Below, in pieces: positions 1 through 8,274 of a stretch of DNA of 64,000 nt. Every line of letters begins with the position of its first letter. Positions within the stretch are counted from its first letter, which is position 1. This stretch comes from Bryobacteraceae bacterium (GTDB lineage Bacteria > Acidobacteriota > Terriglobia > Bryobacterales > Bryobacteraceae): assembly GCA_030041495.1 (NCBI GenBank), contig JASHNT010000090.1:1-64000 (forward strand), written 5' to 3'. The translations under genes were made by a program, and so were the position numbers. Below the pieces are notes generated by a model. The model did not search any database. It was not told the origin of the DNA and saw nothing but the letters and a program-made list of their open reading frames with translations.

Positions 1-42
1 GGCAAACGCAGAGCTCGTCCTAAGAGACAAAAGGGAAACCTC

Positions 43-624
43 ATGAGCGATACATTCAGACATGGATGCCGGCGCCGGCTCGCCGCGCCCCGCGCGAACG
101 AAGACGCCGTAAAGAGCGAACTGTTTGGCGCGGGCTCGGGCGGAGGGCCCGGGGATGGAGACCACACCAAGTATTACGATGGCTGGCATAAGGCGATCTC
201 CGGCCAGATCGGCCTTTGGGCCGAGGGTGTCAACGTTCCCTCCCATAAACCTGCCCTAATCTACCTTCTGTCTGGCTTGCCCGGATCTTCGGATGGACAG
301 ATTGTCGGGCACGCGACCCAGGGAATCCGCCTCGCCGTTGGACAAGTGCCCGACGCGCCGACCGGGGAAAACGACTCCATCAATGGGGTGGAAATCCAAA
401 CCGGAGACACGGAAACGATCAAGATCACGCGCGGCAACGACGCGAATCCTGCGAAGGGCGAGATGGATTTTAATTTGGACGGAATCGATGTGAACGGTAA
501 CACCGGCAACGTAACCGTGGAAAGCCTGCAGATGATCAAGCTTGCCGTTGCGGGCGGGGTGAGCTCCATTACCCTGACCCCGACCGGCATCGTCATGCAA
601 GGCCCCATCATTCAAATCAACTAG
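43..624 (+). CDS. VgrG-like spike C-terminal beta-helix protein
   Basis: Likely forms the tip or beta-helical end of a contractile injection (type VI-like) spike. The last 60 residues are alternating short beta strands ending in SITLTPTGIVMQGPIIQIN, the kind of repeat seen at the C-terminus of VgrG/gp5-like spikes. The first 30 residues are basic and unlike that fold. The same frame has no stop back to base 1, so the true start may lie outside the window and this could be the 3' end of a longer VgrG. The ATG at 43 follows a weak purine stretch (aaaggga). It heads a same-strand series with DUF6931, PAAR and peptidase genes, which supports the spike assignment. Family call is by motif only. Confidence 0.55.
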   Translation: MSDTFRHGCRRRLAAPRANEDAVKSELFGAGSGGGPGDGDHTKYYDGWHKAISGQIGLWAEGVNVPSHKPALIYLLSGLPGSSDGQIVGHATQGIRLAVGQVPDAPTGENDSINGVEIQTGDTETIKITRGNDANPAKGEMDFNLDGIDVNGNTGNVTVESLQMIKLAVAGGVSSITLTPTGIVMQGPIIQIN

Positions 625-637
625 GCGGGAACCAGCG

Positions 638-1174
638 TTGAATCCTGCAAGCCAGCCCAACACCCCCGCAAAAACGGCCGCGGAGATCTGCTCGCGATTC
701 GAACTGGATGCGCAGGCAAAGCCACTGCTTCGCGATGGAATCTCGCCACCCGAATTTGTGGCGGCGCTGATCCAGAGGCAGAATTACGCCGCGGCTATCG
801 ACTTTCTCGCCCACGCTCTCGCGCCGCGCGAAGGCATCTGGTGGGGTTGCCTGTGCCTGCAGCATGCCGTGGGAGACAAGTTGTTGCCCGCCGATAAGGC
901 CGCCGCCGCGGCAGCCGTCCGGTGGGTCATGCAACCTTCGGAAGAGAACCGCGCTGTGGCCAAAGCTACGTCAGAGCCCGCCGATCCCCTTTCTCCCGCG
1001 CCCGTTCTCGCACTCGCCGCCAGCCAGACTGGCGGTCAGCCGTTTGCGTCCGCGAAATCCGTCGCCAGAGCGGTGAAGCTCGCGTCCATCAAAACCGAGC
1101 CGGCCAACATTACAAAAACCCAGAAAGCATATATCGGGTTGGGTCTAGACGTCGCACAGGGCAAGTTCGTGTAA
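638..1174 (+). CDS. DUF6931-like protein of the spike cluster
   Basis: Function unknown. The 178-residue protein starts at TTG 13 bp after the spike gene. It has the layout of DUF6931 proteins: an N-terminal helical part, then the block LAPREGIWWGCLCLQHAV (about residues 62-79), then WVMQPSEENR (about 95-104) and an alanine-rich tail with ASAKSVARAVKLAS. Proteins of this type are, to my recollection, found beside VgrG and PAAR genes, and the neighbours here fit. A chaperone or adaptor role for loading cargo on the spike is an inference from position. No signal peptide or membrane segment is visible, so it should be cytoplasmic. Confidence 0.6.
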   Translation: MNPASQPNTPAKTAAEICSRFELDAQAKPLLRDGISPPEFVAALIQRQNYAAAIDFLAHALAPREGIWWGCLCLQHAVGDKLLPADKAAAAAAVRWVMQPSEENRAVAKATSEPADPLSPAPVLALAASQTGGQPFASAKSVARAVKLASIKTEPANITKTQKAYIGLGLDVAQGKFV

Positions 1175-1207
1175 GGCGGCAATCCAAGACTAGGAGCGAA
1201 TAGAAAT

Positions 1208-1498
1208 ATGGGACAACCCGCGGCTCGAATCACTGACATGCACACGTGCCCGGTGGTCATGCCACCCCCGCACGTCGGTGGCCCGATCCTCGGCCCATGC
1301 TGCCCCACGGTATTGATCGGCGGACTGCTTGCCGCCCGCGTCACCGATATGGCTACGTGCGCCGGTCCTCCGGACATGATCGCGAAAGGCTCCGCTACCG
1401 TGTTGATCGGCGGTCTGCCGGCCGCTCGCTTGGGCGATGCGACCGCGCACGGCGGTGTGATCGTGATGGGATGCCCGACGGTCCTGATTGGTGGCTAG
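1208..1498 (+). CDS. PAAR-domain spike tip protein
   Basis: A 96-residue protein that is essentially one PAAR domain. It begins MGQPAARITDMHTCP, then has three copies of a PTVLIGG-type turn (about residues 32-38, 60-66 and 90-96) alternating with AARVTDMATC and AARLGDATAHGG segments. Cys and His residues at the usual zinc positions (HTC, CCP, TC, AHGG) are visible. PAAR proteins cap VgrG-type spikes and carry effectors. There is no C-terminal extension, so cargo must come from another gene; the peptidase starting 7 bp downstream is the obvious partner. Confidence 0.88.
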   Translation: MGQPAARITDMHTCPVVMPPPHVGGPILGPCCPTVLIGGLLAARVTDMATCAGPPDMIAKGSATVLIGGLPAARLGDATAHGGVIVMGCPTVLIGG

Positions 1499-1504
1499 AA
1501 AACC

Positions 1505-2566
1505 ATGAGCGCACCTTCGATTGCGATCCCTTACGAAAAACAGGTGGATCCGCAGACCAACCGGGGATGCGGCGCAGCCTGCCTGAGCATGGTTTACCGC
1601 TCCTTCGGCAAGGAAGTCCCCCAGGCGGAAATCTGGCCTCAGATCGCCAAGCCGAACCGCTTCGGCAGCGTCTCATCCAGCGCGCATCTCATGGGCCTGC
1701 ACGCGCTGAGCCAGGGATTCAGCGCGATCGTCATGCAGGCGCGCCACCCCACTCATGTGCTGCATCTCTGCCGCCAGGCCGGCATCCGCGTAATCCTGAA
1801 CCATCGTTTGCAGCCCGATTCCGCCGCCGGCCATTTCACCGTGCTGACGGATATCGACGACAAGTTCGTCACCCTGCACGATCCGTTTTTGGGTCCTTCG
1901 CAGCGGATCGCACACGCCGACTTGCTGCGGGTGTGGACGCCCGGAGCCGCGCCGTCCGAGATTCTCGGTAACGTCCTGATTGCGATCGCGGCGGAACCCG
2001 GTCCAGATTTAACGTGCGAATTCTGCCACACGAAAATTCCCGCCAGGATCGCTTGCCCGCGCTGCAAGCAGGCGGTAGGGCTCCGTCCGGCGGCGGCGCT
2101 AGGCTGCCTCCGGGAGGGTTGCATCTCACGAATGTGGAACTACGTGTGCTGCCCCTCTTGCGACTACGTCTGGACCTTCAGCGAAGCTCCGGCCGCAACC
2201 GAGGAGACCGCCGCGGCCGGATCGGCAGAGACTCAGGCGGGCCCTGCCCTTCCGGATCTGGAGAAGGCCTTCGCGCTGTTGGATAAATTCCGCGACCACG
2301 TCATGAGCTATCCCGGCTTGGCCGAGCACCCCGACCTGAAGGCGCAGTTCGATTTCATCGAGCGCAGCAAGGAGCCGCTGCGCATCGCGCAGACTGCAGA
2401 ACTCGCGGCCATGCAGGCGCGCGTGGATAAATTTAAGGCCATGGAAGAACAAGCCAAGAAGGACGAGGAAGCCCGCGCGAAAAAGAAAGAAGAGATGAGC
2501 GCTTCCGTGCGTCTGGACGCCAAGGCTCTGGGCGAGGCCTTGTTGAGGAATCTAGGGTTGAAATAG
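1505..2566 (+). CDS. C39-like cysteine peptidase with double zinc ribbon, probable injected effector
   Basis: 353 residues. Residues 1-150 look like a papain-like peptidase of the C39 type: NRGCGAACLSMVY carries the likely nucleophile Cys22, GHFTVL gives His110 and TLHDPF gives Asp126. Residues about 170-225 hold four Cys pairs (CEFC, CPRC, CLREGC, CCPSC), a probable double zinc ribbon. The rest is acidic and Ala-rich, then a charged helix of coiled-coil type (KAMEEQAKKDEEARAKKKEE). There is no leader-peptidase transporter domain and no signal peptide, unlike bacteriocin ABC exporters. Position directly after PAAR suggests an effector cleaving a target peptide or protein. A role in processing the spike itself is possible. 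No immunity gene is obvious next to it. Confidence 0.65.
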   Translation: MSAPSIAIPYEKQVDPQTNRGCGAACLSMVYRSFGKEVPQAEIWPQIAKPNRFGSVSSSAHLMGLHALSQGFSAIVMQARHPTHVLHLCRQAGIRVILNHRLQPDSAAGHFTVLTDIDDKFVTLHDPFLGPSQRIAHADLLRVWTPGAAPSEILGNVLIAIAAEPGPDLTCEFCHTKIPARIACPRCKQAVGLRPAAALGCLREGCISRMWNYVCCPSCDYVWTFSEAPAATEETAAAGSAETQAGPALPDLEKAFALLDKFRDHVMSYPGLAEHPDLKAQFDFIERSKEPLRIAQTAELAAMQARVDKFKAMEEQAKKDEEARAKKKEEMSASVRLDAKALGEALLRNLGLK

Positions 2567-2597
2567 CGAGGTAGAAGTTGCGATAAAGTTGGAGACT

Positions 2598-3167
2598 ATG
2601 AGCAAGCTCATTTCGCGTGCATTGAACCTCAGCGCCCTGGTGGTGCTGGCGGTGTCGGCCTCGGCGCAGGACAACCCGATGTCCACCTGGCTGCGCAATG
2701 CCTATACCAACAACAAGAACAACATCATTCGCACGGCCGAGAAGATGCCGGAGGAATTCTACGGCATGCGTCCCGGCGATCAGCAGGAGGTCCGCACCTT
2801 CGGCCAGCAGGTGGCCCACGTCGCGACTTTCAACTACCTGTGGTGTTCGCAAGCCAAGGGCGAGAAGAATCCGAGCCCGGGGAATCTGGAAAAGTTGACT
2901 TCCAAGGCCGACATCTTAAAGGTGCTGAACGACGCATTCAGCTATTGCGACACAGCCTACGCCGCGCTTACAGACGCCTCCGGCGCGGAGACCATCGACA
3001 TCACCCAGGAAAGCGGCCGCCAGACCAAGAGCCTGCGCATGGGTCTGCTGACGCTCAATTACGGCCACAACAACGAGATCTACGGCAGCATGGTGGTGTA
3101 CCTGCGGATGAAGAACCTCGTCCCGCCGGCCTCGGAGCCGCGGGGCGGCCGAGCGGCGAAGAAGTAG
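2598..3167 (+). CDS. Exported DinB-family protein
   Basis: 189 residues from ATG 2598; a TTG nine bases upstream is in frame but less likely. Residues 1-23 are a signal peptide (LISRALNLSALVVLAVSASAQ). The mature part is a four-helix DinB/YfiT-like domain with putative metal-binding His residues in QQVAHVATF and NYGHNNEIYG. DinB domains bind metal and often act as thiol-dependent transferases or are of unknown use; an exported copy is unusual. A paralogue lies at 40358-40891. The tail is basic (RGGRAAKK). A short hairpin with T-rich tail follows the gene. Confidence 0.8.
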   Translation: MSKLISRALNLSALVVLAVSASAQDNPMSTWLRNAYTNNKNNIIRTAEKMPEEFYGMRPGDQQEVRTFGQQVAHVATFNYLWCSQAKGEKNPSPGNLEKLTSKADILKVLNDAFSYCDTAYAALTDASGAETIDITQESGRQTKSLRMGLLTLNYGHNNEIYGSMVVYLRMKNLVPPASEPRGGRAAKK

Positions 3168-3183
3168 CGCCATCCAGAACTCT

Positions 3184-3206
3184 GGCCCAATGCTCGGGCC
3201 TTATTT
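3184..3206 (+). terminator. Possible intrinsic terminator after DinB gene
   Basis: A 5 bp GC stem (GGCCC / GGGCC) with a 7-base loop is followed by TTATTT, 16 bases after the DinB stop. The stem is short, so strength is uncertain, but it sits between convergent genes where an end of transcription is expected. Confidence 0.4.
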
Positions 3207-3229
3207 CGATAGTGATCCGCACGGTCAGT

Positions 3230-4603
3230 TTACGCCCGTCGCTGCTTCGCCGTCTCCAGCGCGGCCTCCACTTCGCCCTGATACCTCGCCAGCAACTCCG
3301 GAGTCGAGGCTTCGAAGCGCATCACCAGCACCGGCTGAGTATTCGAGGCGCGCAGCAGGCCCCAGCCGTGCTCGAACAGCACCCGCACGCCGTCGACGGT
3401 GATCACCTGGTGCGTCCGCTTGAATTGCTCGGCCACCCGCGTCACCACGGCGAATTTGAATTCATCCGGACAATCGATGCGGATTTCGGGTGTCGACACG
3501 AGCTTGGGCAGTCCCGCGAGCTGCGCGGAAAGAGGTTTCCCGCTTTTCGCCACAATCTCCATCAGCCGGCACGCTGCGTAAATAGCGTCGTCGTAGCCGA
3601 AGTAGCGGTCGCCGAAAAACATGTGCCCGGACATTTCTCCGGCCAGCTCCGCGTGCGTCTCCTTCATCTTGGCTTTGATGAGAGAATGGCCGGTTTTATA
3701 CATGATGGGATTGCCGCCCAGCCGCTTCAGCTCGTCATAGAGCACCTGGGAGCACTTCACCTCGCCGATGAACGTCGCCCCCGGCTTGCGGGTCAGAATT
3801 TCGCGGCCGAAGATCAGCATCAGCATGTCGCCGTAAATGACCTCGCCGTTTTCATCCACCGCGCCGATGCGGTCGGAGTCGCCATCGAAGGCGATGCCGA
3901 AATCGGCATGCCGCGCCTTCACGGTTTCCTGCAAATGCTGGAGATTCTTGGGGACCGTAGGGTCGGGATGATGGTTGGGGAAATGCCCGTCCATGTCGAA
4001 GAACAGCTCGACCGCATCCACGTTGAGCCGTTCCAGCAAGCGGTGCACGACGGGTCCCGCGGTGCCGTTGCCCGCGTCGAGCACCACCTTCAACCGCCGG
4101 CCTTTTGCGATTTCGGGCAGCTCGAATTGCGACGCGACCGCGTCGATGTAAGGCTCGGTGACGTCCACATCTTGATGCGATCCCTTGCCGGTGGCGAAAT
4201 CGCGCGCCTGAATCAGGTGCAGAGCCTCCTGGATGGCTTCGCCATGCAGAGTCGTCGCGCCGCAGACCGTTTTGAATCCGTTGAACTCGCTGGGATTGTG
4301 ACTCCCTGTGATCATCACCGCGCCATCGGCCTCCATGTGGACCGCCGAAAAATACAGCAACGGTGTCGGGACCACGCCGATGTCGGTGACCTCGCAGCCG
4401 GAAGCAACCAGGCCTTCGAGCAGCGCATCCCGCAATCGGGTCGAGCTCAAGCGGCAATCGCGCGCCAGGTTGATGGACCTTCCGCTCTTGCGCTGGAGCA
4501 GCGTGCCCAGCGCGCGGCCGAGTTCGGCGACATCGGCGCTCAATAATTCCGTTTCAGCGACGCCGCGGATATCGTATTCACGAAATATCGTCGATTTGAG
4601 CAT
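3230..4603 (-). CDS. Phosphomannomutase/phosphoglucomutase
   Basis: 457 residues, the usual length for bacterial alpha-D-phosphohexomutases of the AlgC/ManB type. They interconvert hexose 6- and 1-phosphates to feed nucleotide-sugar and exopolysaccharide synthesis in the cytoplasm. Visible motifs are the phosphoserine loop TGSHNPSEFNG (about residue 100), the metal loop DGDSDR (about 242-247), the sugar-binding loop GEMSGH and the C-terminal phosphate loop RASNTQPVLVMRFEA. The ATG start overlaps the end of the upstream glycosylase gene by 26 bases, so the two are probably cotranscribed and coupled. Motifs do not decide between mannose and glucose preference. Confidence 0.93.
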   Translation of the reverse strand: MLKSTIFREYDIRGVAETELLSADVAELGRALGTLLQRKSGRSINLARDCRLSSTRLRDALLEGLVASGCEVTDIGVVPTPLLYFSAVHMEADGAVMITGSHNPSEFNGFKTVCGATTLHGEAIQEALHLIQARDFATGKGSHQDVDVTEPYIDAVASQFELPEIAKGRRLKVVLDAGNGTAGPVVHRLLERLNVDAVELFFDMDGHFPNHHPDPTVPKNLQHLQETVKARHADFGIAFDGDSDRIGAVDENGEVIYGDMLMLIFGREILTRKPGATFIGEVKCSQVLYDELKRLGGNPIMYKTGHSLIKAKMKETHAELAGEMSGHMFFGDRYFGYDDAIYAACRLMEIVAKSGKPLSAQLAGLPKLVSTPEIRIDCPDEFKFAVVTRVAEQFKRTHQVITVDGVRVLFEHGWGLLRASNTQPVLVMRFEASTPELLARYQGEVEAALETAKQRRA

Positions 4604-5195
4604 GTTTCTTCAAGGTAGCATCGCCCGGAGGTTTGAGATGCCGGCTGAGGAAGCGGCTCCCGGCGATATAAAAGCGCAACGGCCAATCCGCGTTGTGGGT
4701 GATGCCGACGCGGGGCGAAATGGCGATTTCAAACGGTTCGGCCGAGGACGGCTCATGCAACGTGAGCGCACCGCGCGTGAGGTCCGCGCCGTTGTGGCGC
4801 AGCGTGATGCCCAGAGCCTGGGTGAGCTTGCCGGGACCATTCGCCAGATTCTCGAGGCGGTCCGTGTGCCTGCGGCGGCGCATCGCGGCGATGCCGGTGA
4901 GCGGTTCCACGGCGCGGATCAGCACGCAGCCCGGACTCCCCGGCGGCTCAGCCACCACGTTGAGGCAATCGTGGATGCCGTAGCTCAAGTAAACGTAGGC
5001 ATGGCCCGGCGGGCCGAAGATCACTTGCGTGCGCGGCGTGGGACCGTGGAACGCGTGGGCGGCGGCGTCAGTCAGACCGAGATAGGCTTCCGTCTCCACG
5101 ATGCGGCCGGAAACGCCGCCGTGGAGCAGCACCTTGCCCAGCAGGGCTCGGGCAACGTCAATTGCCGGGCGTTCATAGAAGCCGCGCGGCAGCAC
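4578..5195 (-). CDS. 3-methyladenine DNA glycosylase (AAG/MPG family)
   Basis: 205 residues, typical for the AAG family, which removes alkylated purines from DNA in base excision repair. Visible are the N-terminal LPRGFYERPAIDVARALLGK block, the catalytic glutamate in VETEAYLG, the DNA-binding segments HAFHGPTPRTQVIFGPPGHAYVY and YGIHDCLNVV, and NGPGKLTQALGI. The start is GTG with no clear ribosome site. The 3' end runs into the mutase gene. Pairing with a sugar mutase is probably only an operon convenience. Confidence 0.92.
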   Translation of the reverse strand: MLPRGFYERPAIDVARALLGKVLLHGGVSGRIVETEAYLGLTDAAAHAFHGPTPRTQVIFGPPGHAYVYLSYGIHDCLNVVAEPPGSPGCVLIRAVEPLTGIAAMRRRRHTDRLENLANGPGKLTQALGITLRHNGADLTRGALTLHEPSSAEPFEIAISPRVGITHNADWPLRFYIAGSRFLSRHLKPPGDATLKKHAQIDDIS

Positions 5196-5218
5196 CGGTT
5201 GAATTAGGCGGGACGCTG

Positions 5219-6028
5219 CTAAAGCCCCAACTTGCCGTTCACCACCATTTTTTTCAAGTCGAATTTGGCCTGGACTTTGGTCATGCCGAATTTGGTGGCG
5301 AACTCGACTTCTTTATCTTCGGGCGCAAAAGCCACTTTGCGCGGGAACAGGAAATGCGCGTCGGTGGTGCGCGCAAAGCCGCCTTGAGGCGGCGGAAAGA
5401 CCACCTCTTCGGCCACGATCGCATCCTTATCCTTGGCGGCGAGAGTGGTGTGCGCCAGCAACTCCTTCTTGGACTCTTCGTCTTTCGGCTGGACGGTCGC
5501 AGGCAATCCGGCCACCCAGATGACGTAATATTTGTCGTCGGGCTCGAGCATCTTTTTGGCATCCGCCGAGGTTCCGGCTTCGGCGCCGTACTTGGCCTTG
5601 GCGAGAGCCTCCATCACAGTGGTAGCGCTTTGCCAGCGCACGAACAGGTCGATCTGCGGCACGCCTCCTCCACCACCGCCAAAGCCCCCCGCGGCCGCGC
5701 CAGCATCACCACCACCGCCGCCGCGCCCGCCGCGCCCGCCGCCACCGCCGCCTCCAGCGCTCTCATTCTCAGCGGTTCCGAAACCGGGGTCCGGACCGGC
5801 GCCGCGCCCGCCGCGGCCGCCTCCAGCCGCTGCTCCGCCGGGGCTACCGAAGCCCGCGCTCATGCTGACCGAGACTTTTTTTGCAAAGGGCGAATCGGTC
5901 ATGATCTTGGCCAGATCTTTCTCGGTCCAGTCGGTATAAGGTTTCGCAACCCAGACATCGGCTGCCCACAGGGCTATCCCGGCGGCGAAGAGAGACAGGG
6001 TGAGGAATCGCAAGCTGAACTTTTTCAT
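5219..6028 (-). CDS. Exported glycine-rich protein, unknown function
   Basis: 269 residues with a signal peptide (residues 1-22, LTLSLFAAGIALWA). Residues about 58-125 are almost pure Gly with Arg and Ala (GGGRGGRG-type runs); the flanking parts are ordinary globular sequence. The N-terminal block WVAKPYTDWTEKDLAKIMTDSPFAKKV resembles a short conserved segment in exported acidobacterial proteins. The C-terminal half (about 127-269) ends with a region of beta character. No catalytic motif is recognised. The Gly stretch looks like a disordered insert between two domains. Function is unknown. Confidence 0.75.
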   Translation of the reverse strand: MKKFSLRFLTLSLFAAGIALWAADVWVAKPYTDWTEKDLAKIMTDSPFAKKVSVSMSAGFGSPGGAAAGGGRGGRGAGPDPGFGTAENESAGGGGGGGRGGRGGGGGDAGAAAGGFGGGGGGVPQIDLFVRWQSATTVMEALAKAKYGAEAGTSADAKKMLEPDDKYYVIWVAGLPATVQPKDEESKKELLAHTTLAAKDKDAIVAEEVVFPPPQGGFARTTDAHFLFPRKVAFAPEDKEVEFATKFGMTKVQAKFDLKKMVVNGKLGL

Positions 6029-6100
6029 GTCGGTTGAGGATTAGTGTACAACAACTGTTCCCGCTCGGGCGGTACAGGAAGTACACTGGAAGATTCGTTT

Positions 6101-6643
6101 ATGCGCCTGTTTTGTGGGATCGAAATCCCCGAGAGAATCAAGAGCAGTCTGCGGGCACTCACGGGGAAATTGCGGCCTTTGGCCAAACTCTCCTGGAGCC
6201 CCATCGAAAATCTCCACGTGACCACAAAATTCATTGGCGAATGGCCCGAGGAACGCCTAGACGAGATGAAGCGCGCTTTGCGGACCGTGAAGCCTCCGGG
6301 GGAAATCGAAATCGGCGTGCGGGGACTGGGTTGGTTCCCTAATGAGCGCAATCCGCGAGTATTTTGGGCGGGAATCGAATCGAGCGACCGGTTGCAGGAG
6401 CTCGCCAAGGAGACTGACCGGGCGACGGCGAAGCTCGGGGTGCTTTCCGAAGAGCGCGAATTCCATCCACACCTCACTCTGGCGCGGCGCAGCGAGCCGG
6501 TTCCCATCGAGCAGCTTCGCAAGGCGGTGACGGAGCTCCTAAGCGAGGATTTCGGCTCCTTCCGCGCCGAAGCGTTCTTTTTGTACTTGTCGAAGGCCGG
6601 GCGCTATACCCAGCTCGAGGAGTTTTCGCTGGTGAAGCCATGA
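6101..6643 (+). CDS. thpR: RNA 2',3'-cyclic phosphodiesterase
   Basis: 181-codon gene from ATG 6101, preceded by GGAAG at the right distance; a start 57 bases earlier is in frame but adds unrelated residues. This is the 2H phosphoesterase family, historically called 2'-5' RNA ligase, which hydrolyses 2',3'-cyclic phosphate RNA ends. Both HxTx motifs are present: HVTT (about residue 41) and HLTL (about 126). The start MRLFCGIEIPE is typical. It overlaps plsY by 4 bases (ATGA), so the two are translationally coupled. Confidence 0.92.
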   Translation: MRLFCGIEIPERIKSSLRALTGKLRPLAKLSWSPIENLHVTTKFIGEWPEERLDEMKRALRTVKPPGEIEIGVRGLGWFPNERNPRVFWAGIESSDRLQELAKETDRATAKLGVLSEEREFHPHLTLARRSEPVPIEQLRKAVTELLSEDFGSFRAEAFFLYLSKAGRYTQLEEFSLVKP

Positions 6644-7263
6644 GCGGACTGCTGGCGGTTGTGATCGCGTATCTGCTGGGCGCAATCCCGTTTGGATACC
6701 TGGTGGTGAAATTGACCAGCGGCAAGGATGTCCGCGCCGCCGGCAGCGGCAATATCGGCGCGACCAACGTGCTGCGGACGACCGGAAAAGCGCCGGCCGT
6801 AATCACTCTGGTGCTGGACATCGCCAAGGGATTCGTGGCGGTGTGGATCGCGGCGCTGCTGACGCATCACGAGCTCACTGAATCCGGCCCGGATGCTGCG
6901 CTGTGGACCAGCTTGGCCGCGCTGGCCGTCATGGCCGGGCATTCGTATCCGGTATTTCTGGGCTTTAAGGGCGGAAAAGCGGTCGCCTGTTTTATTGGAG
7001 CCTTTCTGTATCTGACGCCGGAAGCTCTCCTCGCCGTGCTGGTTCTGTTTATGCTTGTTGTGGCCGGCACGCACCACATCTCCGCCGGCTCAGTTGTGGC
7101 GGCCGGAACGTTTCCCCTGGCCGTGTGGCTGATTCTGCATCCGCCGATTGAGGTGCTCCTTGCGGCGTTGATCGCCGGAGCGTTCATCGTCTACCGGCAC
7201 AAGCCCAACCTGGAGCGAATCCACGCCGGTACGGAAAGCGTCTTTCGCTGGAGCAAACGTTAA
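6640..7263 (+). CDS. plsY: Glycerol-3-phosphate acyltransferase PlsY
   Basis: 207 residues with five or six hydrophobic segments. PlsY moves an acyl group from acyl phosphate to glycerol 3-phosphate, the first membrane step of phospholipid synthesis. Conserved blocks are visible: GAIPFGYLV, the glycine-rich GSGNIGATNVLRTTGK, the phosphate loop GHSYPVFLGFKGGKAVA and a C-terminal YRHKPNLERIHAGTE. The next gene makes its substrate, so plsY and gpsA form a lipid precursor unit. Start overlaps thpR. Confidence 0.96.
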   Translation: MSGLLAVVIAYLLGAIPFGYLVVKLTSGKDVRAAGSGNIGATNVLRTTGKAPAVITLVLDIAKGFVAVWIAALLTHHELTESGPDAALWTSLAALAVMAGHSYPVFLGFKGGKAVACFIGAFLYLTPEALLAVLVLFMLVVAGTHHISAGSVVAAGTFPLAVWLILHPPIEVLLAALIAGAFIVYRHKPNLERIHAGTESVFRWSKR

Positions 7264-7275
7264 CACTTCTTACTT

Positions 7276-8271
7276 GTGAAGCTAGCCATCATCGGAGGCG
7301 GAAGCTGGGGCACGGCGCTGGCGCTGGTACTTGCGCCACGCTGCGAATCCGTCCGGCTCTGGGTGTATGAGGCGGACCTGGCTCGGCAGATGGAATCGAC
7401 GCGGGAGACCTCCGAATATCTTCGCGGATTCCGCCTGCCGGAAAACGTCGCGGCCGGCAACGATCTCGCCTGGACCCTGGAGGGCGCAGGGATCGTTTGC
7501 GGCGTCATGCCCAGCCAGCACGCGCGCGAGCTGTACACGGCGATGCTCGCGCACCTCGATCCGGCCTCAATCCTGGTCAGCGCCACCAAGGGCCTCGAAA
7601 AGGGTTCGCTGTTGCGGATGTCACAGGTGATCGAGCAGGTCTGCCTTCCCCGGTTCCAGCCCAAGATCGCGGTTTTGTCCGGGCCGACCTTCGCCAAGGA
7701 GATCGCCCAAGGCGAGCCGGCGGCGGTGGTTATTGCGGCGTCGGATCTATCCGTGGCGAAAAGGGTGCAGGGCACCTTTTCCGGTCCCACGTTTCGGCTG
7801 TACACCAACCAGGACCCTGCGGGCGTCGAAATAGCGGCGTCGTTGAAGAACGTCGTGGCGATCGCCGCGGGGGTCTGTTATGGGTTGGGGCTCGGAAACA
7901 ACGTCCAGGCGGCCTTGATCACGCGGGGCTTGGCCGAAATCACCCGCCTGGCGGTAGCCATGGGAGGAAAGCGCGAAACCATGGCCGGTCTGGCCGGTTT
8001 GGGCGACCTGGTACTCACTTGCGGCGGGAACTTGAGCCGTAACCGGATGGTAGGACTGGAGTTAACTAAGGGACGGCGGATCGGGGAGATCGTCGGCTCC
8101 ATGCGCATGGTGGCCGAAGGGGTCGAAACCTGCGGCGCGGCGATGGAATTAGGCCAGAAGTTCCAGGTAGAGTTGCCGATTATTGAGCAGATGCATGCAG
8201 TTCTACACGGGGCCAAAAGCCCCCGGCAGGCCCTCAACGATTTAATGGAGCGCTCACTCAAGGACGAGTAG
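7276..8271 (+). CDS. gpsA: Glycerol-3-phosphate dehydrogenase [NAD(P)+]
   Basis: 331 residues from GTG 7276, where the nucleotide-binding start MKLAIIGGGSWGTALA fits exactly. GpsA reduces dihydroxyacetone phosphate to glycerol 3-phosphate for PlsY. Visible motifs include SATKGLE, LSGPTFAKEIAQGEP, the catalytic-lysine segment EIAASLKNVVAIAAG, and the C-terminal GLAGLGDLVLTC followed by SRNR. It lies 12 bases after plsY. Confidence 0.97.
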   Translation: MKLAIIGGGSWGTALALVLAPRCESVRLWVYEADLARQMESTRETSEYLRGFRLPENVAAGNDLAWTLEGAGIVCGVMPSQHARELYTAMLAHLDPASILVSATKGLEKGSLLRMSQVIEQVCLPRFQPKIAVLSGPTFAKEIAQGEPAAVVIAASDLSVAKRVQGTFSGPTFRLYTNQDPAGVEIAASLKNVVAIAAGVCYGLGLGNNVQAALITRGLAEITRLAVAMGGKRETMAGLAGLGDLVLTCGGNLSRNRMVGLELTKGRRIGEIVGSMRMVAEGVETCGAAMELGQKFQVELPIIEQMHAVLHGAKSPRQALNDLMERSLKDE

Positions 8272-8274
8272 CCG

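Noticed and set aside
2840..4546. 568-codon open frame on the + strand across the DinB and mutase genes
   Set aside because: Shadow of the phosphohexomutase; no family sequence in the translation.
5640..5870. Gly-codon-rich stretch as a DNA repeat array
   Set aside because: Codons vary too much for a clean tandem repeat; it is better described as a low-complexity protein insert.
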